NCBI GenBank assembly: GCA_023435745.1
Contig: JAEZMD010000003.1
Span: 62,001-126,000, forward strand
Direction: 5' to 3'
Source: Bacillota bacterium
GTDB lineage: Bacteria; Bacillota; Clostridia; Acetivibrionales; DTU013
DNA: 64,000 nucleotides
The position numbers were made by a program, and so were the translations under genes. Every line of letters begins with the position of its first letter. The first letter of the stretch is position 1. Under the pieces are notes generated by a model, which ran no database searches, was not told the origin of the DNA, and worked only from the letters and a program-made list of their open reading frames with translations. Positions 54,645-64,000 of the stretch are shown here, one piece after another.

Positions 54645-57392
54645 ATGTTTAAAAAAATGATCGAAAATATCATTGGCACTTACAGTGCCCGTGAGTTGAA
54701 AAGGATTACACCCATCGTAGACCAAATAGAGGCGCTTGAGCCTGAAATCAAGGCTTTGTCCGATGAAAAGCTCAAGGCGAAGACATCGGAATTTAAAAAG
54801 AGAATTGGTGAAGGAGAAACACTGGATGATCTGCTGCCGGAGGCATTTGCCGTTGTCCGTGAAGCTTCGCTCAGAGTGCTTGGCATGAGGCATTTTCGTG
54901 TACAGCTTATAGGCGGTATTGTACTGCATCAGGGCAGAATATCGGAAATGAAAACCGGTGAAGGAAAAACCCTGGTGGCTACACTGCCTGTCTACCTTAA
55001 CGCGCTTGCCGGAAAAGGAGTCCACGTTGTGACCGTCAACGATTATCTGGCCAGACGTGACAGCGAGTGGATGGGAAAGGTATACAATTTCCTGGGCCTT
55101 AGTGTCGGGCTCATTGTACATGGCCTGGATAATGCAGAAAGAAGAAAGGCATATGGCTGTGATATCACCTATGGTACTAATAACGAATTCGGTTTTGATT
55201 ATCTCAGGGATAATATGGTGATCTACAAAAATGACATGGTACAGCGGGACCTGCATTATGCCATCGTCGACGAGGTCGACAGCATCCTGATCGACGAGGC
55301 CAGAACTCCCCTGATTATTTCCGGCGCAGGAGACAAATCGACGGATCTGTACAAGAAGGCGGACTCCTTTGCGTCCAGATTGAAGGTCAAGGTCTTTACC
55401 GAGACTGATGATAAGCAATCGGACGAAGACGTGGATGCGGATTATATTGTTGATGAAAAGGCTCATTCCGCTGCGCTGACAGCCAGAGGAGTGACCAAGG
55501 CGGAGCAGTATTTTGGAATTGAAAACCTTTCAGACCCGGACAACATGACTATTTCTCACCATATCAACCAGGCTATAAAAGCCCATGGACTGATGAAGAG
55601 GGACAGGGAATATGTGGTGAAGGATGGAGAGGTTATCATTGTTGATGAATTCACCGGCCGGCTGATGTACGGAAGAAGATACAGCGACGGTCTGCATCAG
55701 GCGATCGAGGCGAAGGAGAATGTGAAGGTCGAGAGGGAAAGCAAGACACTGGCCACCATCACCTTCCAGAATTATTTCAGAATGTATGAAAAGCTGGCAG
55801 GTATGACCGGTACGGCGTTGACAGAGGAACAGGAATTCCAGACAATATACAAGCTGGATGTTATTGAGATTCCGACCAATATGCCCATGGTCAGGACCGA
55901 TAAGCCGGATTGTGTCTATAAAAATGAACTTGGAAAATTCAACGCAGTCATCGATGAAATAATCGAGCTGCACAAAAAGGGTCAGCCCGTGCTGATCGGT
56001 ACTATATCCATCGAGAAGTCCGAACTGCTCAGCAGTATGCTGAAAAAGAAAGGCATTCCTCATCAGGTGCTTAACGCCAAATTCCATGAGAAGGAAGCTG
56101 AGATTATTGCGCAGGCCGGCAAGCTTGGAGCAGTAACAATAGCCACCAATATGGCGGGCCGCGGAACCGACATTGTTCTTGGCGGTAATGCCGAGTTCAT
56201 GGCGAAGCAGGAGCTCAGAAAGCAGGGCTATCCTGAAGAACTGATCAGTGAATCCACCAGCTTCAACGAGACTTCAGATGAAGAGATCCTGAAAATCAGA
56301 GCTGTTTACAAGCAGCTTCACGATGAGATCAAAAGGCAGATCAGCCGGGAGAAGGAAAAGGTTCTGCAGGCCGGCGGTCTGTATATCATGGGCACCGAGC
56401 GTCATGAGTCAAGACGTATCGACAATCAGCTCAGAGGCCGTTCAGGCCGTCAGGGAGATCCGGGGTCTTCGCGCTTTTACATTTCTCTGGAAGACGATCT
56501 GATGAGGCTTTTCGGCTCGGACAGACTGACTGCGATCGTAAACACCCTTGGACTGGAGGATGATCAGCCGATTGAACACAGGATGCTGTCCAATGCGATC
56601 GAAAACGCGCAGCGCAGAGTGGAGGGCAAGAACTTTGACATCAGAAAGCATGTCCTTCAATATGATGATGTCATGAACAAGCAGAGAGAGGTTATTTACG
56701 GCCAGCGCAGACAGGTTCTCAATGGAGAAAACCTTAGGGATTCCTTCATCAAAATGATAGAGACTACAGTGGACGGCCTGGTCTCGGCTTACTGCGGAGA
56801 GAGCCCCCATCCGGATATGTGGGATTGGGAAAGCCTAAGAGCACAGGCGGGGAACCTGTTCATGCTAAACGATGGCCTTGTTCTTACCCGTGAGGAAATG
56901 GAAGATTACACAAAGGATGATTTGAGGAAAACACTGCTCAACGCCGCCGTGCAGTTATATGAGGCAAGGGAAGCCGAGTATGGTCCCGAACTGATGAGGG
57001 AACTGGAGAGAATCGTTCTTCTCAAGGTGGTGGATGAGAAATGGATGGATCACATTGACGCCATGGATCAGCTGCGCTATGGCGTTGGCATGCGTGCTTA
57101 CGGGCAGCGGGATCCTGTGATTGAATACAAATATGAAGGCTTTGAGATGTTTGAGGAAATGATTAAAAACATCCATGAGGATTCTGTCAGAAGGATACTG
57201 CATATAAGAGTGAACCGCGAGCAGGGAGCGCCAAAAAGAGAGAAGGTTGCAGAACCTCTTGAAGCAAGCCATGGTGACAGCGGGCCACGCAAACCGGCCG
57301 CACGCAGCAGTGAAAAGGTAGGACGTAACGATCCGTGCCCGTGCGGAAGCGGTAAAAAGTATAAGAAATGCTGTGGCGCAGACAAGGGATGA
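54645..57392 (+). CDS. secA: Protein translocase ATPase SecA
   Basis: Motor ATPase of the Sec export pathway, 915 residues. Walker [13 protein letters not shown]-type box [25 protein letters not shown], and [13 protein letters not shown] motifs are intact. The C-terminus has the zinc-binding tail [13 protein letters not shown], the SecB/ribosome contact found in many SecA proteins. Ribosome site GGAGG 7 bases before ATG. Full length for the family. folC starts 3 bases after its stop. Confidence 0.98.
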   Translation: MFKKMIENIIGTYSARELKRITPIVDQIEALEPEIKALSDEKLKAKTSEFKKRIGEGETLDDLLPEAFAVVREASLRVLGMRHFRVQLIGGIVLHQGRISEMKTGEGKTLVATLPVYLNALAGKGVHVVTVNDYLARRDSEWMGKVYNFLGLSVGLIVHGLDNAERRKAYGCDITYGTNNEFGFDYLRDNMVIYKNDMVQRDLHYAIVDEVDSILIDEARTPLIISGAGDKSTDLYKKADSFASRLKVKVFTETDDKQSDEDVDADYIVDEKAHSAALTARGVTKAEQYFGIENLSDPDNMTISHHINQAIKAHGLMKRDREYVVKDGEVIIVDEFTGRLMYGRRYSDGLHQAIEAKENVKVERESKTLATITFQNYFRMYEKLAGMTGTALTEEQEFQTIYKLDVIEIPTNMPMVRTDKPDCVYKNELGKFNAVIDEIIELHKKGQPVLIGTISIEKSELLSSMLKKKGIPHQVLNAKFHEKEAEIIAQAGKLGAVTIATNMAGRGTDIVLGGNAEFMAKQELRKQGYPEELISESTSFNETSDEEILKIRAVYKQLHDEIKRQISREKEKVLQAGGLYIMGTERHESRRIDNQLRGRSGRQGDPGSSRFYISLEDDLMRLFGSDRLTAIVNTLGLEDDQPIEHRMLSNAIENAQRRVEGKNFDIRKHVLQYDDVMNKQREVIYGQRRQVLNGENLRDSFIKMIETTVDGLVSAYCGESPHPDMWDWESLRAQAGNLFMLNDGLVLTREEMEDYTKDDLRKTLLNAAVQLYEAREAEYGPELMRELERIVLLKVVDEKWMDHIDAMDQLRYGVGMRAYGQRDPVIEYKYEGFEMFEEMIKNIHEDSVRRILHIRVNREQGAPKREKVAEPLEASHGDSGPRKPAARSSEKVGRNDPCPCGSGKKYKKCCGADKG

Positions 57393-57394
57393 CG

Positions 57395-58672
57395 ATGACT
57401 TATGATGAAGCGTTAGCATATATACACGGGTCGTGGAAATTCGGCAATAAACTGGGCCTTCACAATATGGAGAAGCTGCTGGGATTGATGGGCGATCCGC
57501 ATAAAAAACTCAGGTTTGTACATGTAGCGGGAACAAACGGCAAGGGTTCTACGTCTGCTTTTATAGCAAACATACTCATGGAGGCCGGTTACAGGACAGG
57601 CCTGTATACCTCTCCGTATATCCAGCGCTTTACTGAAAGGATACGGATCGGTACTCAGGAGATTAGCCGTGAGGAACTTGCCGGAATCACGGCCTTTGTA
57701 AAAAAGTGTGCTGATCAGATGGAGGCCATGGGGGACAACCACCCGACAGAGTTCGAGATTGTTACAGCCGTGGCGTTTGAGTATTATTTCCGGAAGGCAT
57801 GCGATATCGTTGTACTGGAAGTGGGCCTTGGCGGAAGATTTGATCCGACTAATATCATTGAAACACCTGAACTGGCTGTTATCACTACGATCAGCTATGA
57901 CCATACTGACAGGCTCGGTGAGACGTTACCGCAGATCGCGTTTGAGAAGGCCGGGATCATCAAGCATCGTGGAGATGTGGTGATTTACAGCCAGAGCAGA
58001 GAGGTTGAACAGGTTTTTGAAGAAGCCTGCACCCAGCGCGGGGCGCATCTATACAAGACGGACTTTTCCGGAATGGTATTGCATGAGTTTGGCCCGGACG
58101 GCCAGATATTCAGCTGGGGCGGATATGACAGGCTGGAGATTGGCCTTCTGGGAAGACACCAGATAAATAATGCACTTGTTGCCGTCAGAGCGGCGGAAAT
58201 TATGTCCGAAAACGGCTTTGACATATCGCAGAACGATGTGAGGAAAGGACTTGCGAAGGCGAAATGGCCGGGCAGGCTTGAGATTATTCAAAAAGCTCCT
58301 GTATTTATCATTGACGGAGCTCATAACCCTGAAGGTGCTGCAGTCCTGAGAAGGTTTTTGAATGAGTATTTCCCGGGAAAACCCGTGACTTTTATCATGG
58401 GTGTGTTAAGCAGCAAGGATTATCAATCGATGATAAGTACGGTACTTCCGGGATGCAAAAGGCTGTTTGCAGTGACTCCCGACACCCCGAAGGCTTTGCC
58501 GGCGGCTTCGCTGGCCGATGCTGCCGCCAGCTATTGTAATGATATACAGATTAGTGATACAATTGAAGAAGCTGTAAGGACATGTATTGAGACTGCGGCG
58601 CCTGATGAGATTATCTGTGCATTCGGATCGCTGTATTATATCGGCGCTGTCAGGGATCAATTCGGGTTATAG
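57395..58672 (+). CDS. folC: Folylpolyglutamate/dihydrofolate synthase
   Basis: Cytoplasmic ligase of 425 residues that adds glutamates to folates and may join dihydropteroate to glutamate. Mur-ligase fold: ATP loop HVAGTNGKGSTSAF, folate loop LYTSPYIQRFTERI, TEFEIVTAVAF, VLEVGLGGRFDPTN and VFIIDGAHNPEG are all present. ATG 57395 is chosen because AAGGGA lies 5 bases upstream, 3 bases after the secA stop; earlier ATGs 57368 and 57389 overlap secA and lack spacing. Translationally coupled to secA. Confidence 0.95.
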   Translation: MTYDEALAYIHGSWKFGNKLGLHNMEKLLGLMGDPHKKLRFVHVAGTNGKGSTSAFIANILMEAGYRTGLYTSPYIQRFTERIRIGTQEISREELAGITAFVKKCADQMEAMGDNHPTEFEIVTAVAFEYYFRKACDIVVLEVGLGGRFDPTNIIETPELAVITTISYDHTDRLGETLPQIAFEKAGIIKHRGDVVIYSQSREVEQVFEEACTQRGAHLYKTDFSGMVLHEFGPDGQIFSWGGYDRLEIGLLGRHQINNALVAVRAAEIMSENGFDISQNDVRKGLAKAKWPGRLEIIQKAPVFIIDGAHNPEGAAVLRRFLNEYFPGKPVTFIMGVLSSKDYQSMISTVLPGCKRLFAVTPDTPKALPAASLADAAASYCNDIQISDTIEEAVRTCIETAAPDEIICAFGSLYYIGAVRDQFGL

Positions 58673-58692
58673 ACTTGGAGGTGAGGCTTCAA

Positions 58693-59823
58693 ATGGACCT
58701 GAAGGTCGAACTGAACAACTTTAAACCTATAAATCTGGATGAAATCATAAAAGGGAATGAAAGAATACCGGACAACATCCGAAATTCCATTTTCCTTTAC
58801 AATAAGGCTATTGAAAGCCTCAGATCGGGCAGCGAGGACATTGCCGCGATTGAGCTGAAGAAGGCTGTGGCCATGAATCCGAATTTCAATGAAGCACTGA
58901 ACCTGCTGGGCATTTGTTATAGCTATATCGGAGAGGCAGAGAAGGCGGGCGAGGCGTTCCGCAAGGTCATCAAGGCAGAGTCCAACAGCGTTTTGGCCAT
59001 GAGCTACATGCAGAAGCTGGGTCTGGCTGATACCAACCCCGCACAGGCAGCGAAACCGTCAAAGCAGCCTGCCGCAATGCAGTCGGATCCTTTAAAGAGA
59101 ATCAGAGAAAGAAAGACACATAAGCGTGAAAGAGAAAATGAAAAACGCGGCACAAGGAAAACACTGTTATATTACCTGATGATAGGCGGCGCATTTGCAG
59201 CAGGATTGCTGGTGGCAACAGTCATATACTCATTGACGCCTAAGGAGGATCCCGTTATACCGCAGCCTGACCAAAGCGCGATCGATACCGCTGTCAATGC
59301 GGTTAAGTCAGAAGACCAGGCCAGAATTGATGAACTGGAGAAGAAGATTGATTCGCTCCAAAAGGAAAAGGATAACGCTGTCGCGCAAACCGATTATTAT
59401 AAGAGCGCATTGAGACTTTATGAGATAGAGTCTTCATACAGAGATAAAGATTACCAGGGAGCCGCAGACATACTGCTGCTCATGAAGACTGTCCAATTCA
59501 GGGATGCGGAGAAGGAGAAATTTGACGCACTTTACAAAACAGTCATGCCGCTGGCTGCAAAAGCAGCATACGATCAGGGCTACAAGCTTTATAATTCGAG
59601 AAGATATCCTGAGTCGCTTAAGAGCTTTGAGAGGGTCGCAATATATGATGCGAATTATGAAAGGATGGATGCGGCTCTTTATTACATGGGACGGTGCCAT
59701 CAGTTCGCACAGGATTCAAGAACTGCGATCGCCCTGTTCCAAAGGCTTGTTGACAATTACCCCAAAAGTGGATTTTTAAGAAGTGCAAAGGCCAGGATCA
59801 ATGAGCTGACAAAGCTCCCATAA
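58693..59823 (+). CDS. TPR-repeat membrane protein
   Basis: 376 residues. N-terminal TPR repeats (residues ~30-100, NFNEALNLLGICYSYIGEAEKAGEAF), a basic linker with KHKRERENEKR-like residues, one transmembrane helix (about 160-182), a short coiled coil (DELEKKIDSLQKEKDN) and C-terminal TPR repeats like those of periplasmic coordinator proteins (AALYYMGRCHQFAQDSRTA). ATG 58693 is preceded by GGAGGTGAGG; TTG 58675 or GTG 58681 are less likely. It probably spans the membrane and holds other proteins; function unknown. A terminator follows. Confidence 0.88.
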   Translation: MDLKVELNNFKPINLDEIIKGNERIPDNIRNSIFLYNKAIESLRSGSEDIAAIELKKAVAMNPNFNEALNLLGICYSYIGEAEKAGEAFRKVIKAESNSVLAMSYMQKLGLADTNPAQAAKPSKQPAAMQSDPLKRIRERKTHKRERENEKRGTRKTLLYYLMIGGAFAAGLLVATVIYSLTPKEDPVIPQPDQSAIDTAVNAVKSEDQARIDELEKKIDSLQKEKDNAVAQTDYYKSALRLYEIESSYRDKDYQGAADILLLMKTVQFRDAEKEKFDALYKTVMPLAAKAAYDQGYKLYNSRRYPESLKSFERVAIYDANYERMDAALYYMGRCHQFAQDSRTAIALFQRLVDNYPKSGFLRSAKARINELTKLP

Positions 59824-59861
59824 TATATTTACTTTCATTTTCACATCTTTTATATTATTAT

Positions 59862-59916
59862 AAGAAAAGTAGCAGTCAGCAGTATAAAACATTTTTATTA
59901 GGCTGCTTCTTTTTTG
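59862..59916 (+). terminator. Terminator after the TPR gene
   Basis: AAGAAAAGTAGCAG (59862-59875) pairs imperfectly with CTGCTTCTTTTTT (59903-59915), leaving a run of T at the end. AT-rich loop of 27 bases. Confidence 0.6.
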
Positions 59917-59962
59917 ATTTGTTTTTATGACGCAGGACTATGATAGCCAGGGGGATTGCTTA

Positions 59963-61465
59963 ATGTATTATGAAAGTACTCGGGGCGGATTAAAGAATAT
60001 TTCTTCGGCGGAAGCCATAAAGCGCGGCTTGGCTCCCGATGGCGGCCTGTTCGTGCCGCAGGCTGCGGTAAAACTGACAGACGATGAAATAGTTTCGCTT
60101 GCAGCAATGAATTATAATGAGAGAGCAGTTTTTATTCTGAGCCGGTTTCTGGACGACTACTCCCGCGAAGAGCTGACAGAATGCGTAAACGGCGCATATT
60201 CCGGCGGCAGATTTGAAGACAATCGTGTTGCTCCCGTAAAAAAGCTGAGCAGCAATGCATATATTATGGAGCTGTGGCACGGACCGACCTGCGCTTTCAA
60301 GGATGTTGCGCTGCAGATCCTGCCTCGACTGCTTGTAAAGGCTAATGAGAAAACCGATGAAAAAACCGGAACGGTTATTCTGGTCGCAACCTCCGGAGAT
60401 ACCGGCAAGGCTGCGCTGGAAGGGTTTCGCGATGTGAAGGGTACGCAGATCATTGTATTTTTCCCTGAGGATGGCGTCAGTCAGGTGCAGAAAATGCAAA
60501 TGGTAACACAGGAGGGCGGAAATGTCTATTCCGTCGCCGTCGAGGGGAATTTTGACGATACTCAGAACGGGGTCAAGGCTATTTTCTCCGATGCCGAATT
60601 GGAAGAAAGAATGCTTGTAAATGGCTACCGGTTTTCATCAGCAAATTCGATCAACTGGGGCAGGCTTGTGCCGCAGATTGTCTACTATTTTTCAGCCTAT
60701 GCGGATCTTCTGGCGGCCGGTGAGATCAATCCCGGAGAGAAAATTAATTTTTCTGTGCCAACAGGTAATTTCGGAAATATTCTTGCCGCATGGTATGCCT
60801 GCGAGATGGGGCTTCCGGTAGGCAGGCTTATTTGTGCGTCCAATGACAACAATGTTTTGACCGAATTTATAAACACAGGCATTTACAACCGTGACAGGGA
60901 ATTTAAAAAGACCATTTCACCTTCCATGGACATTTTGATTTCAAGCAATCTGGAAAGGCTTCTTTATGAATTGTCCGGGCGCAACGCAGACCAGATCCGC
61001 GAATGGATGAACGACCTGAAAAAATATGGCCGTTATACTATCAACGCGGAAATGAAGCAAAGGCTCTCCGAGCTGTTCTGGTCCTCTTATACGACCGAAG
61101 CTGAGACAATTGAGACCATACGGGATGTTTATGCTGACTATGAATATGTTATCGATACGCATACAGCCGTTGGTGTTGATGTTTATGATAAATATGTCAT
61201 TTCTACCGGCGATATGACAAAAACCGTGATCGTGTCCACTGCAAGTCCGTTTAAATTCAGTAAGAGCGTTGCAGGCGCTATTTTTGGCGAGAACGCTATT
61301 GAGGAGAAGACAGAGTTTGAACTGCTGGAGATACTGGCAGCTCAGAGCGCATTGAAGATTCCAAAGGGTCTCGATGGACTGGGAAGACGTGAAATACTCC
61401 ACCGGAACGTATGCAGCAGGGAGACGATGAAGGGTGAGGTCATAAAATTATTGAAGCTGACATGA
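59963..61465 (+). CDS. thrC: Threonine synthase
   Basis: PLP enzyme of 500 residues converting O-phosphohomoserine to threonine. N-terminal MYYESTRGG, PLP Lys113 in WHGPTCAFKDVALQ, and the phosphate loop VATSGDTGKAAL; later NFGNILAAWYA and ASNDNNVLTEF. This is the long form of the enzyme. ATG 59963 follows AGGGGG by 8 bases; ATG 59927 is in frame but poorly placed. Probably its own transcript, because a terminator precedes it. Confidence 0.96.
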   Translation: MYYESTRGGLKNISSAEAIKRGLAPDGGLFVPQAAVKLTDDEIVSLAAMNYNERAVFILSRFLDDYSREELTECVNGAYSGGRFEDNRVAPVKKLSSNAYIMELWHGPTCAFKDVALQILPRLLVKANEKTDEKTGTVILVATSGDTGKAALEGFRDVKGTQIIVFFPEDGVSQVQKMQMVTQEGGNVYSVAVEGNFDDTQNGVKAIFSDAELEERMLVNGYRFSSANSINWGRLVPQIVYYFSAYADLLAAGEINPGEKINFSVPTGNFGNILAAWYACEMGLPVGRLICASNDNNVLTEFINTGIYNRDREFKKTISPSMDILISSNLERLLYELSGRNADQIREWMNDLKKYGRYTINAEMKQRLSELFWSSYTTEAETIETIRDVYADYEYVIDTHTAVGVDVYDKYVISTGDMTKTVIVSTASPFKFSKSVAGAIFGENAIEEKTEFELLEILAAQSALKIPKGLDGLGRREILHRNVCSRETMKGEVIKLLKLT

Positions 61466-61571
61466 AATGCGGCTGGTGTAAAATGCGGTTGACATAATAT
61501 CAAATCCTGCCGGCATAAACCGGCTGCTAATCATAAAAACGGCTACTAATGTATCAAAGCGGAGGAGAACG

Positions 61572-64000
61572 ATGTTCAGATTGACTCTCGACGGACAGTG
61601 GCAATTCAGACAAATAGGCAATGAGAAATGGCTTGAAGCGGAGGTTCCCGGATCGGTGTTTAACGATCTGCTTACCGCCGGAAAAATTGATGATCCCTTT
61701 TACAGGGAAAACGAATACAAAGCGAGGGAAATCGCCTCGTGTGATTATGAATATATGAAGGAGTTCTCTGCCGACAGGGAGCTCCTTGACAATGACAGGA
61801 TCATTTTGCACTGTGACGGGCTGGACACGCTCGCTGACATTTATCTCAATGATGTTTTGCTGGCATGCGTGAACAATATGCACAGGGTCTATGAGCTTGA
61901 TATTAAAGGCTTTCTTATTGAGGGGAAAAACAGTTTGCGGGTGATTTTTCACTCCCCTGTAAAATACATTGAGGAAAAGAATGCCGAAAATCCACTGTGG
62001 GGCTCCGAGGATGCCATTGCGGGCTTTCCGCATATCAGGAAGGGACATAGCATGTTCGGATGGGATTGGGGTCCTCAAATTCCCGATTCCGGCATTTGGA
62101 GGAGCATAGCAATCATTGGTTGCGGGTCGGACAGGCTTGAGGATGTCTATATTACACAGAGGCATCAGAAGGGCGGGGTCACACTGGACGTCAGGGCCCG
62201 GCTTGCCCGCGTTCCTGAAAATGAGCTTGTGATCAGGGTTGTATTGACTTCGCCGGATGGGAAAACTATTGTTCAGCAAGTCGGACCGGTTGGCAAAGAA
62301 GAGCATATCCTGCTGCAGATAGAAAAGCCGGAGCTGTGGTGTCCAAACGGCTATGGCGGTCAGCCGCTTTATGATGTCGGAATAGAGCTCAGAAGAGGGG
62401 ATGACCTGCTGGACGAGCGGAGTTTTCGCATCGGTCTGAGAACCATCGCAGTCAAAAGAGAAAAGGATTCATGGGGCGAATCTTTTGAATTCGTTATCAA
62501 CGGGGTTTCCATATTTGCCATGGGAGCGGATTATATCCCGGAGGACAGTCTTCTGCCCAGATGCTCCCGCGAACGTACCGAAAAACTGATAAAGAGTTGT
62601 GTTGCCGCCAATTTCAATTGTCTGCGTATCTGGGGCGGCGGATATTATCCGGAGGATTATCTGTATGATCTTTGCGATCAGTATGGTTTGCTGGTATGGC
62701 AGGATTTCATGTTTGCCTGTGCCGAATACGAACTAACAGATGAATTTGCGGAAAACATTGTTGCGGAAGCAAGGGATAACATCATCAGACTGCGGCATCA
62801 TGCCAATTTGGCCATCTGGTGCGGGAACAATGAGATGGAGACTGCCTGGGCGAACTGGGGCTTCCCGAAAACGCAGAAGCGCCGCGAACATTACACGAGG
62901 ATGTTTGAAGAGCTCCTGCCCCGGGCTGTGGCTGAATTTGACCCCGAAACCTTTTATTGGCCGTCTTCTCCGTCTTCCGGAGGAGGCTTTGACGATCCCA
63001 ACGACGAAAACAGGGGAGATGTTCATTACTGGGAGGTATGGCACGGTCTGAAGCCATTTACCGACTATAGGAAATTCCATTTTCGATTTGTATCTGAATT
63101 TGGATTCCAGTCTTTCCCGGGGAGGAAGACTGTGGAAAGCTTCACCCTGCCGGAGGATCGGAACATATTCTCTTACGTTATGGAAAATCATCAAAAAAAC
63201 GGTACAGCCAATGGAAGGATCCTTTATTATCTTTCTGACAACTTCAAATATCCGAAGGACTTCGATTCGCTGTTATACACCTCGCAGCTTCTTCAGGCTG
63301 AAGCCATAAAATACGGTGTTGAACACTGGAGAAGAAACCGGGGCAGATGTATGGGCGCTATTTACTGGCAGCTCAATGACTGCTGGCCGGTAGCCTCCTG
63401 GGCAAGTATTGATTATTTCGGCCGATGGAAGGCATTACACTATTTCGCCAGAAGATTTTTTGCGCCGGTAATCCTTACAGCTTGCGAGGAGGAATACAGT
63501 GCGGCGCTTCATGTAAGCAATGAATCCATGCAGGAATTTTCCGGGGAGCTCCGCTGGCAGCTGAGGAATGCCCATTCGAACATTATTAGGAGCGGAAGTG
63601 CGCCGGTAGCTGTTATGCCGCTGAGTTCAAAAGAAATTTGCGCCCTGGATTTCAGTGCGGAGCTTTCAGACAGGCAAACCCGGCGGGAAACCTATCTTGA
63701 GTATACTCTCTGGCATGGGGAGGAATATATCAGCGGAGGGACGCTGCTGTTTGTTAAAAACAAGCATTTTGAGTTTGTTCAACCCGAAATCGCTGTGACA
63801 GTTGAAGAAAGTGATGGTCAATTCCTGATCCGGCTTTGTTCAAAGGCTTATGCCAGATATGTGGGCCTTGATCTGGTTTTTGCGGATTGCATCTTTGAAG
63901 ATAATTATTTTGATCTGTCTGCAGGTGATACCAAGCTTATCCGGGTAAAGAAGGATGATCTGTCCATACCGCTTACGGCAGAAGAATTCAAATCTCAGCT
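61572..64000 (+). CDS. GH2 beta-mannosidase (3' end outside window)
   Basis: At least 809 residues, open to the window end. Family 2 glycoside hydrolase of the beta-mannosidase type: sugar-binding domain with MFGWDWGPQIPDSGIW, immunoglobulin-like domain, then TIM barrel. Acid/base Glu421 in WCGNNEME and nucleophile Glu509 in FVSEFGFQS are both present; GAIYWQLNDCWPVASW is also typical. No signal peptide is apparent (MFRLTLDGQWQF), so it is probably cytoplasmic and removes terminal mannose from imported oligosaccharides. Ribosome site GGAGGA 6 bases before ATG. It is about 29 kb from the sulfatases. Confidence 0.95.
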   Translation, partial: MFRLTLDGQWQFRQIGNEKWLEAEVPGSVFNDLLTAGKIDDPFYRENEYKAREIASCDYEYMKEFSADRELLDNDRIILHCDGLDTLADIYLNDVLLACVNNMHRVYELDIKGFLIEGKNSLRVIFHSPVKYIEEKNAENPLWGSEDAIAGFPHIRKGHSMFGWDWGPQIPDSGIWRSIAIIGCGSDRLEDVYITQRHQKGGVTLDVRARLARVPENELVIRVVLTSPDGKTIVQQVGPVGKEEHILLQIEKPELWCPNGYGGQPLYDVGIELRRGDDLLDERSFRIGLRTIAVKREKDSWGESFEFVINGVSIFAMGADYIPEDSLLPRCSRERTEKLIKSCVAANFNCLRIWGGGYYPEDYLYDLCDQYGLLVWQDFMFACAEYELTDEFAENIVAEARDNIIRLRHHANLAIWCGNNEMETAWANWGFPKTQKRREHYTRMFEELLPRAVAEFDPETFYWPSSPSSGGGFDDPNDENRGDVHYWEVWHGLKPFTDYRKFHFRFVSEFGFQSFPGRKTVESFTLPEDRNIFSYVMENHQKNGTANGRILYYLSDNFKYPKDFDSLLYTSQLLQAEAIKYGVEHWRRNRGRCMGAIYWQLNDCWPVASWASIDYFGRWKALHYFARRFFAPVILTACEEEYSAALHVSNESMQEFSGELRWQLRNAHSNIIRSGSAPVAVMPLSSKEICALDFSAELSDRQTRRETYLEYTLWHGEEYISGGTLLFVKNKHFEFVQPEIAVTVEESDGQFLIRLCSKAYARYVGLDLVFADCIFEDNYFDLSAGDTKLIRVKKDDLSIPLTAEEFKSQ

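Noticed and set aside
54564..55466. 300-codon minus-strand frame
   Set aside because: Antisense to the N-terminal part of secA, which is unmistakable; no ribosome site or known motif.
61509..61524. GCCGG/CCGGC hairpin between thrC and the beta-mannosidase
   Set aside because: Only a 5-bp stem and no U-tract, so I do not call it a terminator.
61554..62306. 250-codon minus-strand frame
   Set aside because: Antisense to the start of the GH2 beta-mannosidase, whose frame has the family motifs.

Overview
The window looks like chromosome of an anaerobic, moderate-GC Bacillota (class Clostridia). The signs are strong AGGAGG-type ribosome sites, frequent TTG/GTG starts, YesM/YesN-type two-component and AraC regulators beside ABC sugar importers without their own ATPase, an oxygen-sensitive radical-SAM sulfatase maturase, a YtrA-type GntR regulator with an ABC exporter, and a YerC homologue. 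I do not assign a genus.

Region by region. (1) 1-2409 is the 3' part of a membrane-associated von Willebrand factor A protein. (2) 2569-9410 is a sensor kinase, response regulator, lipoprotein solute-binding protein and two permeases: a sugar-responsive importer unit. (3) 9440-9670 holds two fused gene scraps, a rhodanese piece and a MATE piece, whose intact relatives lie at 32.4-34.0 kb and 40.8-42.2 kb in the same order and orientation. (4) 9936-13208 carries a membrane-anchored AraC regulator converging on a soluble AraC regulator. (5) 13477-25425 is an apparently single 11-gene, 12-kb operon: TIM-barrel isomerase, three Gfo/Idh/MocA oxidoreductases, aldo/keto reductase, zinc alcohol dehydrogenase, RbsD/FucU mutarotase, sulfatase, SulP sulfate permease, anaerobic sulfatase maturase, isochorismatase-like hydrolase, then a terminator. 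(6) 25754-32314 adds a second importer (two permeases plus lipoprotein) and two more sulfatases. (7) 32377-40691 has a CoA-disulfide-reductase-like enzyme divergent from gltB-gltD; four 40-bp tandem repeats separate gltB from gltD. (8) 40764-43769 holds two divergent MATE exporters. (9) 43965-44706 holds an inverted-repeat element, tRNA-Arg and tRNA-Gly, and an unassigned structured leader RNA with a terminator in front of a three-gene ABC-2 exporter (44770-47496). (10) 47684-50272 has a glycosyltransferase facing a B12-binding-type radical SAM protein. (11) 50377-52256 is a GntR-regulated ABC exporter with a clear operator/promoter. (12) 52580-61465 is mainly core genes: acyltransferase-like protein, yerC, small secreted protein, secA, folC, TPR protein, thrC. 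(13) 61572 to the end is the 5' part of a GH2 beta-mannosidase.

The main story is 2.5-32.3 kb. All three sulfatases carry the Cys-x-Pro-x-Arg signature and none has a signal peptide, so they probably act in the cytoplasm on imported sulfated sugars after activation by the neighbouring maturase; SulP could move the released sulfate. The sulfate operon has no recognisable glycoside hydrolase but has several sugar-oxidising enzymes. This suggests, as inference only, that the carbohydrate is opened by oxidation/elimination chemistry rather than classical hydrolysis.
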